A stretch of DNA of 64,000 bases from Populus alba (Eukaryota > Streptophyta > Magnoliopsida > Malpighiales > Salicaceae): the NCBI RefSeq assembly GCF_005239225.2, contig NC_133289.1:2673501-2737500 (forward strand), read 5' to 3'. A program made the translations under genes and the position numbers. The notes beneath the pieces were generated by a model. It did not search any database. It was not told the origin of the DNA and saw only the letters and a list, made by a program, of their open reading frames with translations. Each line of letters starts with the position of its first letter. The first letter of the stretch is position 1. Shown in pieces: positions 23,802 to 35,409 of this stretch.

Positions 23802-26800
23802 CTAGGCAGGTGGCACTGCCAGCAGCATCGTGAGTTATGAGGAAGGGCACTTGCTCTGCTCACTAGGCAGGCTCTTCCTTGTAGCCCAAGGAGAGAGAGA
23901 GCGAAGAACCTAAATCCCTAGGGTAGAAAGTGGCTGCTAAGGCATGATGAAACGGCAAAACCAAAGCCAAGTGGCTTGCTTGCCTTACTTTAGTTTGTGG
24001 AGGTTGAAAATTGTGGAGTTAATGTAGCAGATTGTCGGAGATTTGGGAGTGCCACAAATCCCGGCAACAAGCATCCAAAATGGTGCCGTCTGCCAATGCT
24101 CTTTCAGACGACGTCACTTTAATGTAATGTTTCATTATCTTGTATGAAAGACTACATTAAATTAATCATAAGAGATATAGCATTACTAATCAAGTTTTAA
24201 ATTTTAATTTTTAAAAATTATTAGTTTGAATCTTAAAAATCTCGGTCACTAAAAACTTATATAATTATTAATTTTTAGAATACAGGTAAGCTAGTTCAAA
24301 CACTAATATTAAAAAACAAAACAAAAAATAATTTATAATTTTTTTTAATCTACAGCCGTTTATTACATCAATTTATTTGATTTTGTGTTATTCTTTTCTA
24401 ATTATTTTTAAATTTCTTGATTTTCTCTTAAATATTTTCACTTCTTGTATTGAAATTCAATCTTTAAGTAACAAGTTTTCGAACACGGAGCATGTTCATT
24501 TTATCCCTTCAAATAAAAGTAGCCCGAACGAGGATTTGAACACAAAATGTGGAGAGGAAGAAATTCCAGAATAAGGTATTAATAATATAAACATCATAAC
24601 TGTAAAATCTAATTAAGGATCCAAATTGATCTAGAATACGTGGATTTAACTTGTAGGTTATATGATCAACTTGAATCCATTATTTTTATTTAAAATAATG
24701 TGATTTCAATTATTTAACTAAAAAACATGGGCTGAAATTTGAGAAATAAAATGGGAGCTCATTTTGTTCAGCAAACAGGTGTCGTACGGGGAAAAAACGA
24801 GGGGCCATGCTAAACCAGAGACTAGACCTTGGGAACAAAAAACTGGAAGAAAGAATCACAAAAGTTGTCATTTTCAAGAATTTTACAGACAGAATTGACA
24901 GATTAAAGATTTGCCAGACGCCATGGACAAAATCCCATCCATTAAAAGTTCCTTTAAGAACACTGAAAAACCTCTCTCTTTCTCACCGAGATATTGCTTT
25001 TAGCTCTCTTTCTTCACTGCCGAAGCGTGTTGTTTTCATGTTTTCTTGCCAGGGCATGGAATAAAACAAGCGGCAAATAACCCATGTTGTCTTTATCGTG
25101 AAACCAGCCAGTAAAGAAGGGAGTATTATCCTCTGGTTACTTGCAGGAGAGTGGCGGGGAAGTGATAATTGCTGCTATGAAGCTTTTCCTGCTTTGGATT
25201 TGCTGTCTTTCTTGACAGCTGCGCCGTCTGCGGCTGGAGGAAAGCGACAGAGAGTAATAACTAGTCTGTAATTCTGGTCGTTTGAGAGTAGTTATCATTT
25301 CAGAGGACACAATATCATCACGCGCTTTTAATTATAGCTTAACCTCACGCTATATCAAAGATTTGTACGGACTTCGTGTTTGGTTTTTTCAAATTTTTTC
25401 TTTCAATTTAATATTTACTAAGCTTAATAATTTATTTTAATTTATTTTATATTAGATTATTGTTATCTTATGATCCGATCTATAAATTATAAATCTAACT
25501 TAAATCAATTAAATATGTTATCATCTTAATATTTATAGAAAAAAGTTCATATTAAAAAATTATTTTGAGTTAAATTATGGTTTCACTTGTCATTCAAATT
25601 GTTTTCTGAACTTATCAAGTCAATCAAATCATATTGGATCAATACATATATAATTTTGATTTTTTTTATATTAAAAAAAATACTAGCAATACTTATATAT
25701 TTTTTTTACATAAAAATAAAATTGATTAAACTCGTAATGTAATGTGAACCAATAATTTAGCGGTTATATAACCTATCTTATACCAAACCCTTCACATAAA
25801 ATAATCCGGGTTGAATTTCTTATTGAGTTGAATTAGATATTAACTTTATAAATTTTAGTTGATATAATCAAGTTTTTAATAACTTATAAATTCAATTCAA
25901 ACTCTACTAGATTAATAAAAAAAGATAAAATAGCTTTGATCAAAATAAAAGGGGCTCAACAATCGAGAGCTGATTTAATAATTCTTATATTTAAAGGGAG
26001 CCAATTTTTTTTAAGAAATTTAATTCATAGTTGCAAGCTAGCGGTCATATCAAATTTTTATCTGAACTCTAAAATTTTATTTTTAAAACTATATTGTTCT
26101 AAGCTTTAAAAAACTTAAAATTAGTTGACTCAAACCAACCTTGAGGGCATGCACCCAAAAATGAGTCGAATAATTGGAGCTTGAATCCAATAATTAGTCT
26201 GCACTTAAACTAACAACTTCGGTGCCAAACTATATTGAAATTTTTCAAGAGCATTTGGCATTTTCGAAGCTCTCCTGTCCCCGCAAAGCTCCAAGAACTG
26301 TCCCACTGTCGCCAAAACAACCCCTTAAAAAGGTCAAAGATACAGAAAATAAAGCATGCAAAAGCAGATCAATCTGGCAGCCAATTGCAGGCATTGCAGT
26401 TAGGACAATGATGAATAATCCGATGACGATTAGTGGTTATTGGCAAGGCGAAAGCAACCCTTGTTTGTTTCTCTAGGAACAGAGCTAAAGTGAGTAAAGT
26501 AACCACTTGATTTTGGCATTTTGCACTGAAATTTCAAAGCCTCCCTCCCTCCTTATCAGATGACTCAAAAAACGCTACCATCGTTGTCGGAAAAGGTTGA
26601 AGAAATTAAAATAATTTCCATTTGGGCAAACAAGTCAAGAAATATTATCATGGGCTTGCATGCAAAGAACCTAATTCTGTTCCAAGTTTCAACCCAAACC
26701 AGCCGCAAAATCACTAGTGGTTCTAGACGACCATCGCTCTCTCAAACCCGCAAAAAAAAAAAAAAAAAAAAGGTGGCGAAACATTGTTCTTCTTTGATCG

Positions 26801-28289
26801 TGCCCGGAGTTTCCTCACAAAAGTTGAATCGCACTACGCAGCCATGCAATGGGAAATCAGCCTGGTTGATTAAAGCTTCTAAAAGGAGATTTTCCGGTGA
26901 TTCAGGCTAATGGTGACGAAATACATGCTCGATGCCTGGTCTGCTTACCATGAAAATGAAAGCTTGGAGCCTGGACCACTTTGATTTAATTTCATGGGCT
27001 AAGATATAGTTTTTGTGGGAGAAATATTGCATGTAACATCTTCAGGTGGGTTCTCGTATATTATTCAGTGGAACTTTAGGGACCTCTTATCTCCTTTGTT
27101 GCTTTAGAACATCACCTGTATTTTTACCTTTTTGTGTGCTAAAATAACAAGAATGTGCCTCGTCTTTTTTAACTCTTTTTTTTGTTGCCCTAATGAATCC
27201 AAATCCATTGCACCGCCCTTCCAGACTTGCTTTTCTATATTCGCATTCAGAAATGCTTAAAAGAATGGATTCTGTTCACCAAGTTACCACTGTGATTAGA
27301 TATCTGCCCAACTTTGAATATGAGGTTCTTATTATAGTGAATAGTTTTCTATAGAACCCTGCCTGTATAAAGATGGACTAAATTAATGGAATGCTTTCAA
27401 CAAGTTCGGGATAGAAATGTGATCGTGACTACACATGATATGGAATGTTTATCTATGAAACTGCAGCCGGAGCCCTAGGTACTCGCTAGTTCAGTTTGAA
27501 TGCCCGGCGGCTGTGGGGGCAGTGAAATCAAATCATCGCCTCCTGCAAAACTAACCCTTCAGATCTCCATGACAAAGAGATATTTTGGAAGAATTTCTTT
27601 TCTTATTAACTCCATGTTCAAAAATATCATAACCAGTATAATTTAAATAATCAGTTTTTTAATATTAAAATACAATTTACATAGGTAATGCATAACATTT
27701 TTAATTATAACTAATAAAATTTAACTGACAATTAACATAACATGATGCTTTATTAAAATGTATTTATTCATAATTCTCATAACATATAATAACATGTAAC
27801 TATATCTAATAATTATTCTAGCTCATGGAAGGGTCTGGAGCACTCGTGGATAGGTCTAAAGCATTACTTTAACTCGTTTAACTCGAGGATGAGTTTGTAA
27901 CATCAATGCAAGGGTGGGAAAGACTAATATCACCTCAGCTTGTAGATGAAACTAGGATACTCATGGATGGGCCTAGGATGCTTATGGGCAAACCAACATC
28001 CTAAACACTTTTATGATAAACAATCTCAACTTTCCCTAATACCACTTAAAGACGTTTCGCCACCCGAGCCTCTTGAAGCCCAGCACGACATGAATTGAGG
28101 GCAGTGTTGACCACAACACATCTCATCTTATTGACGCCTTCACGGATAGTCATTGAAGCCTCTCGTACTAAGTAATAAATCTATTTACATACATTAAAAA
28201 CTAATTAGAAGCCATCATATACAATAACATTAACAATATTTAATAAATGTTACATGTAAAATAATATTACATACCTATCATATATGTCT
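23802..28289. other. Intergenic, no gene recognised
   Basis: Short frames at 24377-24574, 24807-25064, 26222-26476 and 26560-26910 show no domains and partly run through simple sequence (an A run at 26753-26770). The stretch 24780-25260 has raised GC and a CT-rich part like an untranslated leader. A SINE-like piece lies at 24185-24318. Around 27830-28000 the phrase CTCATGGATGGG recurs loosely. Confidence 0.4.
24185..24318 (+). mobile_element. SINE-like fragment
   Basis: It shares with 43730-43898 the ordered blocks GTTTGAATCTT or GTTCAAGTCTT (box B-like), then ACTTATAT, ATTATTAATTTT, AGAAT, and a GTAARCT-like phrase followed by a short (TAA)-rich tail. The 5' portion with box A is degraded. 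Confidence 0.4.
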
Positions 28290-30230
28290 TTAACATCGAA
28301 GCGTATAATGCATTGAATTTTATGGACTTCTCGAAAAAAACAACCAAATAGGTGTAATAAAATAACGCATAATGGACACATACCATCTCATGCAGATATT
28401 TACATCAATCATCAGGCGCTGCTCCAATAGTGCCTGTTTTTCTCTATGTTCAACTTCCATCCATACTCTAATCACATCACCAGTCCCCATCATATCCTTG
28501 TATAAAATGGCAAACTCCTGTTTTAAAGGATTTGTACATATCCCATGCAACATATTTTTCAAGGCAACATTTCTAAACTTAGTGCTGAAGTTACAAACAA
28601 AGTATTGTGAACAATATTAATGATATCTAATAGACTCGAGAAACATATGTGCCATGAAATTCTTAATTGCCACATGTTTATATGATATACTATGCAACCC
28701 TATGCAACCACCGATTACATATTGAAGAAGTAAATCTAAAAAACAACTTCAATTACTGTTTGTCTCTTCTTCGATAATAACTAAACACAACATATAAACT
28801 TTATTGTTCGCGTCATAAACAACCACAACCAATAACTTTGTCATGTACTTTTCATAAAGGTGAGTGTCATCAATATTAATTAGAGGATGTCAATATTAAA
28901 ACCCATCAATTGAAGTATTAAATGCCTAAAATGTTCTCACAAATGTTGCCAAATTTCCATTGATCATTTTATGATCCTAAATGATATTTCTTCTTGGATT
29001 TGAATCCTTGATAGATAGTAATTCTATGCAGGTTTTGAAATGACTTTTTATGTGTGCCAAACAACCCTCCAATATTTTTTGCTTAGCCATTCATGCCTTT
29101 CAATATGAGATTTCATGCTTATAATCGCTCTCCATAATACCTTGAATCGCTGAGACACTTGTACTTATATCCCTTTTTATAATTGTTGACATCACCTTAG
29201 CAATGAAACTTTAGTCAATCTAACGATGGTGTTGCAAAACAAGAGGGTTTTGCCATATGTGTTGTCCTTTTTAATTTTAAAATTTTTCCATTAATTAGAC
29301 CTTTGGTGACACTCCCTTACGCCAATATCATCTACAAATTGGTTCTTAAACACATTGCAACTAAATATAAGTTTTAGTTGAACGATGGACATTAAACTGC
29401 AATGAATTCTTTATATGCTGTTTAACTATAATAATATATCCAAACATGTCTTTGATTTTTTTTTTCAATCTCCAATTCATCTATTGATAAGCACAAATGC
29501 CTATTACTATTAGTATAGTCATTGCATCCGTATTGGCTATCCACACTCATAACTTTGAATTCATGAGGAAGAGGAGTCATGTATTGATTAACAAGCTCAA
29601 CCAACTCAGCATCCCCATCTTTTCTATTTTTTTCATCTTCCACATCGACCTTAACTCTATCAATGTAATAATCATCTTCATCGTTACTTGGTTCAAATTA
29701 TTCATGGCAATATGGAGCATGTGTCATATCTAATTAAGGTTTTATATTAACAATTTATTGTACCAATATTTGTATCTTTGCATTATCACCTAGCCTAAAT
29801 GGACCAATTGCTCATGATGCTTATATGGTTCTCTGAGAGTTGCTTGAAAACCGAGTCAACTCTATACCAGAGGGATTTCTTCATCTAAGTATACCATTCA
29901 AATAGACCTATAGCATATTAATCTCATTAATCCTCGCAAACCCAAACATTGAATTCATGCTTTCATTACTACATGTTGGTGCACTGACATAACGAGCTTG
30001 ACTGATCATGGTTTGCAATATCTCCTAAGTAATTTCAACTTCTATTTCAAATATATTCTAATTAGGCCAGTCACATAACATTCTAGATAACTTATCAAGG
30101 GACATTTATAATACAATAGTTAGAAATTCATGGCTTCCTTTATTATAAGTAACACCATTGTTGGTATTGACAATGGTATTACCATATAAGCATAATATTT
30201 CTAGATTGACAGACAGTCTGTCAAACAACA
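28290..30230 (-). pseudogene. Mutator-like (MULE) transposase pseudogene
   Basis: Read on the minus strand, broken frames give a MULE protein from N- to C-terminus. The N-terminal part reads GNTIVNTNNGVTYNKGSHEF and LSRMLCDWPN (about 30200-30030). An acidic region EDEKNRKDGDAELVELVNQY lies near 29640. The DNA-binding part AVKQHIKNSLQFNVHRSTKT lies near 29420-29360. The catalytic region LINIDDTHLYEKYMTKLL and VYDANNKVY lies near 28880-28800, and NFSTKFRNVALKNMLHG near 28590. In the usual IDGTHLY motif the Gly is replaced by Asp. Many stops and shifts interrupt it, so it is long dead. Terminal inverted repeats and a 9-bp target duplication were not found. Confidence 0.75.
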
Positions 30231-31349
30231 CAACAAAAAAAAAATTTAATTTATTAATATCTTGGAGTTAATCAAAATGCATAATTTATCAATAAAATCA
30301 TAACGATAACATAATCGGCTAAAACCTGAATTCTTAAAGTTAATCGAAGAACACCTGAATTTCACTACAATAACAAAATTATCAACCCAATTCATGTATT
30401 TCACAGATAATCATCTTATTTTATACCAAATTCAGTATAATTCATAATTTAATCTAAATCAACACTAACTATAACAAAAACAATTTTGTTAACTCACAAT
30501 TAACAACTACCCAAAATCATTGATTATTTTATAAAATAACCTAATAACTAACTCAAATTATATATAATTAGCCTAGTTACAAAAAAATTATAAATTTTTT
30601 AAAAATCCTTAATTCAAAACCCTAACGTTGTATGGAATCAAATTAAAACAAATTACATCAATTTGATAGAGAAAAAAGTGTTTAATATACCTTTAAATGT
30701 ATAATGTGGGTGGCAATGATGACCAATGATGGCTACTAAATGCATTAATCTTGTAGATGATTTTCTTAAAATCAGTGAAATAAAAGATTCAATTGAAAAC
30801 CATTCAATTTAAAATGAATTTGAACACAAATTTTTTTTTTTAAAAAAAGGGGGGAAATTAGGCCCATAACTTTTTCTTAAACATAAACAACAATGATAAA
30901 GGTCAGCAAGTGTAACACATGGTGTTGTGGGATTCAAATTCCCTACTGGGATGCTGTAATCATTCCTGCATTTGAGGGTTTATGCTCTTTTTTTTATGAT
31001 TTCTTCCTCTTTTGTTTTTGTTGACGTGTTCCTTTCATTTTTTATGTCCCTTTCCCCTCTCATGCCATGCCACAATGAATTGTGTTTACTACCATTGGAC
31101 TCTTTTCACTCTTTATACTAATGTGTTTTTGTTTTTAGTCATAAAATATCCACCATATTTATTCAAGTTTATTTGTTTTGACATAAGAATTATTTGTCCA
31201 TGTTTTACCTAGGAATTGAGTTACTACTAGAGAAATCAGGAAGTCCAATAAAAGCCATTTTTTATAGTTTAATTTTAATACCTTGTTGGAGGGATTAAGC
31301 ATGGTTGTCAGGTCCAATTCAAGGTCTAGCCTAAATACAACTCAGTTTA
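30231..31349. other. Intergenic, AT-rich, possible pol III-like element near 30895
   Basis: No gene. At 30900-30950, AGGTCAGCAAGTG and GGGATTCAAATTCCC resemble box A and box B at about 35-bp spacing, followed by a T run at 30988-30996. This could be a SINE head but is weak. The frame at 31012-31212 is Cys/Phe-rich with no homology I recognise. Confidence 0.3.
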
Positions 31350-31535
31350 TGTAACAGCCCGGCCCAACATGCTGTATATTGTTCGTTTTGGGCCTTATCA
31401 CTCTCACGGTTTTGTTTTTGATAAAACGAGCTCACTTCTAAGCCTGACACCTCAAAACATGTACAACATGTTAGCAACCAACACTATTAATAAGGCCATC
31501 TATCAAATTCTCACCCGCTAATGTAGGATGTTACA
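31350..31535 (+). mobile_element. Solo LTR of a small (TRIM/Cassandra-like) retrotransposon
   Basis: The 186-bp unit begins TGTAACAGCCC and ends GGATGTTACA, giving TG...CA ends within a short inverted repeat. A perfect 5-bp duplication GTTTA flanks it (31345-31349 and 31536-31540). Internal phrases (GCCCGGCCCAACATG, TTTTGGGCC, CACGGTTTTG) resemble the small plant LTR family I know as Cassandra-like TRIMs. The 5S-like block of Cassandra is not evident, so that family name is tentative. Confidence 0.8.
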
Positions 31536-31540
31536 GTTTA

Positions 31541-34500
31541 ATTGTGTTTTATCAAAACAACATCATTTTATTTTTAAAATTATTTAATATTGATTTGATC
31601 AGGTTTAGATAGGTAATTTATCAATTAGTCAGATTCCTCAGACTTGGTTGAAGATTTAAATTAAAACCTTATTATAATTAAGTTATATATTATAAATATT
31701 TTAATAGAATGAACTTGATAAACCGAGGTATGTTTGATAGTTATGAAATTGAACGGTTGCGTGATTAAATGGGAAGTACAATTGGGATTAAAAGTACATA
31801 AAGGTTTTAGAGGTTAATCTATACTTTTACTCCTTTTAGATTCCTTAGCTTTTAGTAAACACATGCTTGGCTTTTGTAATTTCGATTGATAATTACTAAA
31901 CAGTTATTTGCTGGATTGATTGATGGAATTATTGAAAAGGTTAATTTTCACTTATGTAGTACGCTTTATGGACTATATTGTATTGTTTTCATGCTTTCTT
32001 TCGTAATTTCTTGATATCGTTGTCATTGAGTGGATCTTCTATGAAATCTTGTGATGTCAGGCAATTACACGAGGGACAAAGTCACAATTCTAATGAGTTG
32101 GGGGTGCTAGCTTGGGAAAATTAGATTGAATTAAAAAATAAAATAATAAAATAATAAATTGAAAAGTCATGGATATAAAAAAATATAATCGCAAAATTTT
32201 CGATTTTGAGAAACATGTATTTCTCTTGGATAATCCTTAACTCGAAGATTGTGTTAAGAAAAATCCAAAATCTGAGAACTAAAATGTAAGTTCTTGGAAT
32301 GCAATGCCCTCAACATCCGATCTTGTTTCATCCCTTTATTACGTATTGAGATTGAAGAATTACAAAATGGTGTACAGTTTCTGAATTAATTTAAATAATC
32401 ACAATTTTTTTTTAAATGTAAAATAAGAACTCAAAAATACAAATTGTTTTTGATAGTTTTAATCACATTTCTAAAACTCATTTTTTTTTTAAATTAATGT
32501 GAGTGTCTGATTCAACTTGTATGCACCTCAATTAATTTTATAAACCCTGAAATTAACGATTATATAAATTTATAATAACTCTAAAAAAATTTAAATTTAT
32601 AATTCTTAAAATACAAACTTAAAACCTAATAAATTAAATAAGTAACTCGGTGCCTTTTTAGGAATGCTAGATCGGTGCCTCTTATGTTCCAACAAGACCT
32701 TCTGAATCTAGCTGGGATGGACTCCTTATAATTAATGTTTCCATGACTTTTTATATCTACCTTAGTTGTATAAAATAAGAAAAAACAGGATTATCCGTAG
32801 TGATTTCCATTTCTTGTTTAAATTTGGTACTTGCCATTATTAAATTATACAAGTTATGTCCTAATTTGTTGTATCCGTATGAGTTTAGACTTTTCAAATT
32901 ATTTTTCCATTTGAAAAATCATAAAATTAATGATTTTTAAATGTTTTTTATGATCCTAATATGTTGATGTAAAAAATAATTTTTTTTTTAAATATTATTT
33001 TAATTTTTTTTTTTCAAAATATATCACATACCACCACATTACAGACAAACACTTATTCAACAAAAGATATAGTGAAGAATTGGAGCATTTTTGTTTGTCA
33101 AGAGTTGTGATAGTTACACTTACATTTACTATATTTGATGAAAAAGGCAATGTACATGAAAAAAGAAAAAAGAAAAAAGAAAAAGAAAAACAAAAGAGAG
33201 GAAATTAAAAAAATAATTTTTGAAAAGGAGAGGGTATATATCCTTCTTATTATTTTTGACGAGTTCATTTAACATTATCTCTCTCATTTTTATGTTTTTT
33301 TTTTTTGTTTTTCTAGCTAACCAATTACATAAGTGATGAAAAATAAAATATTAAATTAAATTTTTTAAAATATGTAAATGCGTTGATATTAAAATAACAA
33401 ATATTTTAATATATTTTTAAATAAAATATATTTTTATTAAATACTATACATCACGTACCAAACACACAATAATTGCAATGCAAAGATAATTGCTTTATGT
33501 TTGAACACGACAAGGTTTTCTTCTCAACCAACATCATGAAGTCATCGTCCTTATAATAACAATAATTAAAAAAAAAACAGTAAAATCATCAAGCAGAACA
33601 ATGGGAAATCATTTACAATTAAGCATGAATGGGGCACACAAATGGACTTTTGTAGTTCTCTAAGAGAAGATTACAACTACTCCTCCTAGTCAATGACACG
33701 TAAATTCAATGTCTATACCATGTCAAACAACATTTCTACTAATTTGGGGAAGTGTGTATTTGACATCGTATTAATTTTTATAGTGATGGATTGAGAAAAT
33801 ATTAAAAAATAATAATTTAGATGACCGAGTTGACCTAATAATTTATTAACTACTTTGTTTTTAATAAAAATAATGTTATACTGATTTATATAAAAAGTTA
33901 AAAATTAAAAATAACTCAGATCTTGAACTGCCTCGCACCTGACATAATTTAAAAACTCCAATTAATCGTAATAAAAGGCTGAAAAGAAAAGTAAAAAAGA
34001 AAGGCAAGATTATGTAAACATAGACAAGGTGAATAATGGTCCCTTTTGCATGTGTATTTGTCGCACTTCCCTTCTAGGCAATATACACCTCGATATATAG
34101 ATAGACTTACCACTAATCATACTCGATGGATAAAAAAATATATTATACTATTTATACTTTTGAGTGTATTTTTTTTTATTTTTAAATTATTTAAATTATT
34201 TTTTAATAATTTTATATCGTTTTCATGTCAAAAATAAAATTTTTAAAATAAAAAAATTATCTTAATACATTTCAAAATAAAAATACATTTTAAAAAAATC
34301 ATTACCACAATCCTAAATACTACCTTATATTAAAAAAAAAAGAATACACTTATGTTAAAACACCATTTGTTAAATTAAAAGCATTTTTTTAGATGTTTTT
34401 TGAGATGCATTAGCAGGTTGTATTAAACAAAAATAGTGGTCTTTTTGAAGTATTTTTAAAGTAATTTTTTAGTTTTAAATTATTATATTTTAAAATCATT

Positions 34501-35005
34501 TTAATATATTAATATAAAAAATAAAATTATTTTTAAAAATAATTACAAAAAATAAAAAATATTATTTTAATATATATTTTTAAATAAAAAATACTTTACA
34601 AATCTCTTTCTAAAACATATCCTAGGACTCGAAACTTGACATTATATTTTGTTTCCACCAAAAAAAGGTAATATTGTGCACAATTGAGCGAAAAACTAAA
34701 TATCTTTGAACAAAATAAATGAAAAATTATTACTAAGAAAGAAAACAAAAAATAAAAATGGTTGCGTGAGGTTATTTTTGTATAGTTGAAATTCAGTCTA
34801 TTTAGCGAGTCAATTCAAAATTAAAGTCAGGTTAAAAAAAAAAAAAAAAATAATAATATTATTTAGTTGTAATTCATTGATTTTTTTTTTGTTTTTTTAT
34901 TAAAAATAATATAATTTTATTTTTTTAAAAAAATTAATCTGAATAATAACTAGATGATTAGTTAAAATTTAAAACCCAGATATTGAATTTATCTACTGAT
35001 CCAGG
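31541..35005. other. AT-rich intergenic DNA upstream of the PIN gene
   Basis: There are no genes. It contains several degraded AT-rich terminal-repeat elements (cores near 32950-32977, 33378-33398 and 34495-34530) and a simple GAAAAAA-type repeat at 33159-33192. Long T and A runs are common. Confidence 0.45.
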
Positions 35006-35409
35006 TTTAAAAACTATATATATATTTTTGTTTTTTTTATTAAGGTCTGTTTTTAACTCCCCCCTCTTTTTCTCTGAAAGATGCTGTTTACGAGTCCTTT
35101 TCCTTTCTCAGTTCACACGCACACAAGTATGCTCTGCTCATCTCTCTTTCCTCACTTTCTCTCAAATACAGGGCCATAGATATATAGAGACCCTTCCTCT
35201 ATCGAAAAAGACGACTCCTTTTTTGTTTATAACTAGTTTGGCAACCGAGAAAACGAGGGAAAACCTGAGGGAAAGTTATAAAGGGTACATACAATCTTTG
35301 TAGCATAATCTGCAAAACCTCATCTGGGTCTTTTGTTCAATCAAATTTCTCATCTGGGCACTCCTTTACCCCGAAAACCTATCTAAAAACTGAACTTGAG
35401 AAGGAATCA
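35006..35409 (+). promoter_or_regulatory. Core promoter and 5' leader of the PIN gene
   Basis: A TATATATA stretch lies at 35015-35024. CT-rich leader-type sequence follows (35057-35220) and runs to the start codon at 35410. The TATA assignment is by position and sequence only. Confidence 0.45.

Noticed and set aside
27830..28010. Possible tandem or CRISPR-like repeat (CTCATGGATGGG phrases)
   Set aside because: The phrases are loose and unevenly spaced, and the window is plant nuclear DNA.
30895..30960. tRNA gene
   Set aside because: Box A/B-like phrases are present, but no acceptor stem or anticodon arm can be folded. At most it is a SINE head.
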